From: Klebsiella sp. RIT-PI-d
GTDB taxonomy: Bacteria; Pseudomonadota; Gammaproteobacteria; Enterobacterales; Enterobacteriaceae
Assembly (NCBI RefSeq): GCF_001187865.1
Contig: NZ_LGIT01000009.1
Span: 1,054,001-1,118,000, forward strand
Length of the DNA stretch: 64,000 nucleotides
Reading direction: 5' to 3'
Of this stretch, positions 63,596 to 64,000 are shown one piece after another. Positions within the stretch are counted from its first letter, which is position 1. Each line of letters begins with the position of its first letter. The position numbers were made by a program, and so were the translations under genes. Below the pieces are notes generated by a model, which saw only the letters and a list, made by a program, of their open reading frames with translations, ran no database searches and was not told the DNA's origin.

Positions 63596-64000
63596 TTACA
63601 GAACAACATTTACTTCCGGCGGTGGCGGTGGCAGGTCGTCCAGGCCAATCACCTCTTTTTTCGATTCCACCTTTTGGCTACCAACGGAAATGCTGGCGGA
63701 AACCCATTTAAAGAAGGCCTTGATCGTGGTGGAGTCGGCAGTATCAAGCTGCAGGACTATCTCGGTTATCTCCTGTAAGACCTTAGTTTCGGCAGCATGT
63801 CCTGCCGCACAGGCGACAACCACGCCAGTTCGTGCCGCGTTAAATTCACCTACGCCTTTACGCCAGTCATCGGTAGGCGATCCATCGGTCATAATAAAGA
63901 CCAGAGGACGCCAGTCACCCTTCGTTTCAGCCGTGGTTTTTTGTACTTCACGGGAAATACACTCCGCCGTGAGGGAGAGCGGTTCACCCAGTGCGGTGGT
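63596..64000 (-). CDS. VWA-domain protein, TerY-like, truncated by the window end
   Basis: The frame stays open to the window edge, so only the C-terminal 134 residues are visible. They include the VWA Asp motif VFIMTDGSPTDDW, the AFFKWVSASISVGS segment and a C-terminal PPPPPEVNVVL. It is therefore a paralogue of the 62293 protein. It is the most upstream gene visible, and more of the operon (terW, terZABCDE or others) may lie beyond the edge. Confidence 0.85.
   Translation of the reverse strand, partial: TTALGEPLSLTAECISREVQKTTAETKGDWRPLVFIMTDGSPTDDWRKGVGEFNAARTGVVVACAAGHAAETKVLQEITEIVLQLDTADSTTIKAFFKWVSASISVGSQKVESKKEVIGLDDLPPPPPEVNVVL

Overview
The window is chromosomal DNA from a member of the Enterobacteriaceae, most like the Citrobacter/Salmonella group. 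The backbone follows the E. coli ydcP-to-osmC order: rlhA(ydcP) - ydcR - patD - yncL - ortT - ydcY - ydcZ - mnaT - curA - pqqU(yncD) - yncE - ansP - pptA - nhoA - yddG - fdnGHI - sra - osmC. Into this backbone are set blocks absent from E. coli K-12, including srfABC and smvA/smvR (both known from Salmonella) and part of a ter-type operon. The species cannot be fixed from the sequence alone. No rRNA, tRNA, CRISPR array, insertion sequence or phage gene was seen.

Layout. 1-7.3 kb: end of the 23S rRNA hydroxylase gene rlhA; a three-gene cyanide-insensitive-type cytochrome bd operon with its small subunit; the MocR regulator ydcR; and patD (the E. coli ydcSTUV transporter genes are missing between the last two). 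7.3-16.3 kb: two tiny membrane proteins (yncL, ortT), the srfABC operon (actin/Hsp70-like ATPase, degenerate P-loop protein and membrane-anchored protein), an orphan DppA-like binding protein, and ydcY. 16.5-27.2 kb: two small secreted proteins, ydcZ-mnaT, an XRE-cupin regulator, curA, a chemoreceptor in the place of E. coli mcbR, the TonB receptor pqqU divergent from yncE with a Fur-like box between them, and ansP.

27.3-35.2 kb: an eight-gene operon (two flavin-dependent monooxygenases, an M20 deacylase, a GNAT acetyltransferase and an amino-acid ABC transporter with two binding proteins). Its content matches the acetylate - oxidise - deacetylate logic of Bacillus yxe/ytm operons for S-modified cysteine salvage. 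35.2-39.2 kb: L-talarate/galactarate dehydratase and its MFS transporter, divergent from a LacI regulator with two palindromic operators. 39.2-47.1 kb: pptA, an Fe3+/phosphonate-class ABC importer preceded by a coupled leader ORF, nhoA, the smvR/smvA efflux pair and yddG.

47.3-52 kb: fdnGHI (formate dehydrogenase N), with an in-frame UGA selenocysteine codon. 52.4-54.05 kb: an AT-rich pair of paralogous genes, one being a fusion of the shared N-terminal domain to an alpha/beta hydrolase. 54.1-58.1 kb: sra, osmC, an uncharacterised membrane/small-protein pair, an OBAP-family lipoprotein and a zinc alcohol dehydrogenase. 58.1-64 kb: the distal part of a ter-like operon on the minus strand, in transcription order VWA (cut by the window end) - TerD-family TerX - VWA - VWA with Cys-rich tail - PP2C phosphatase with an Ig-like region - Ser/Thr-type kinase with zinc ribbon. 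This predicted phosphorylation-based stress or defence signalling module is the most interesting system here, followed by the 52-54 kb paralogue pair, srfABC and the sulfur-salvage operon.
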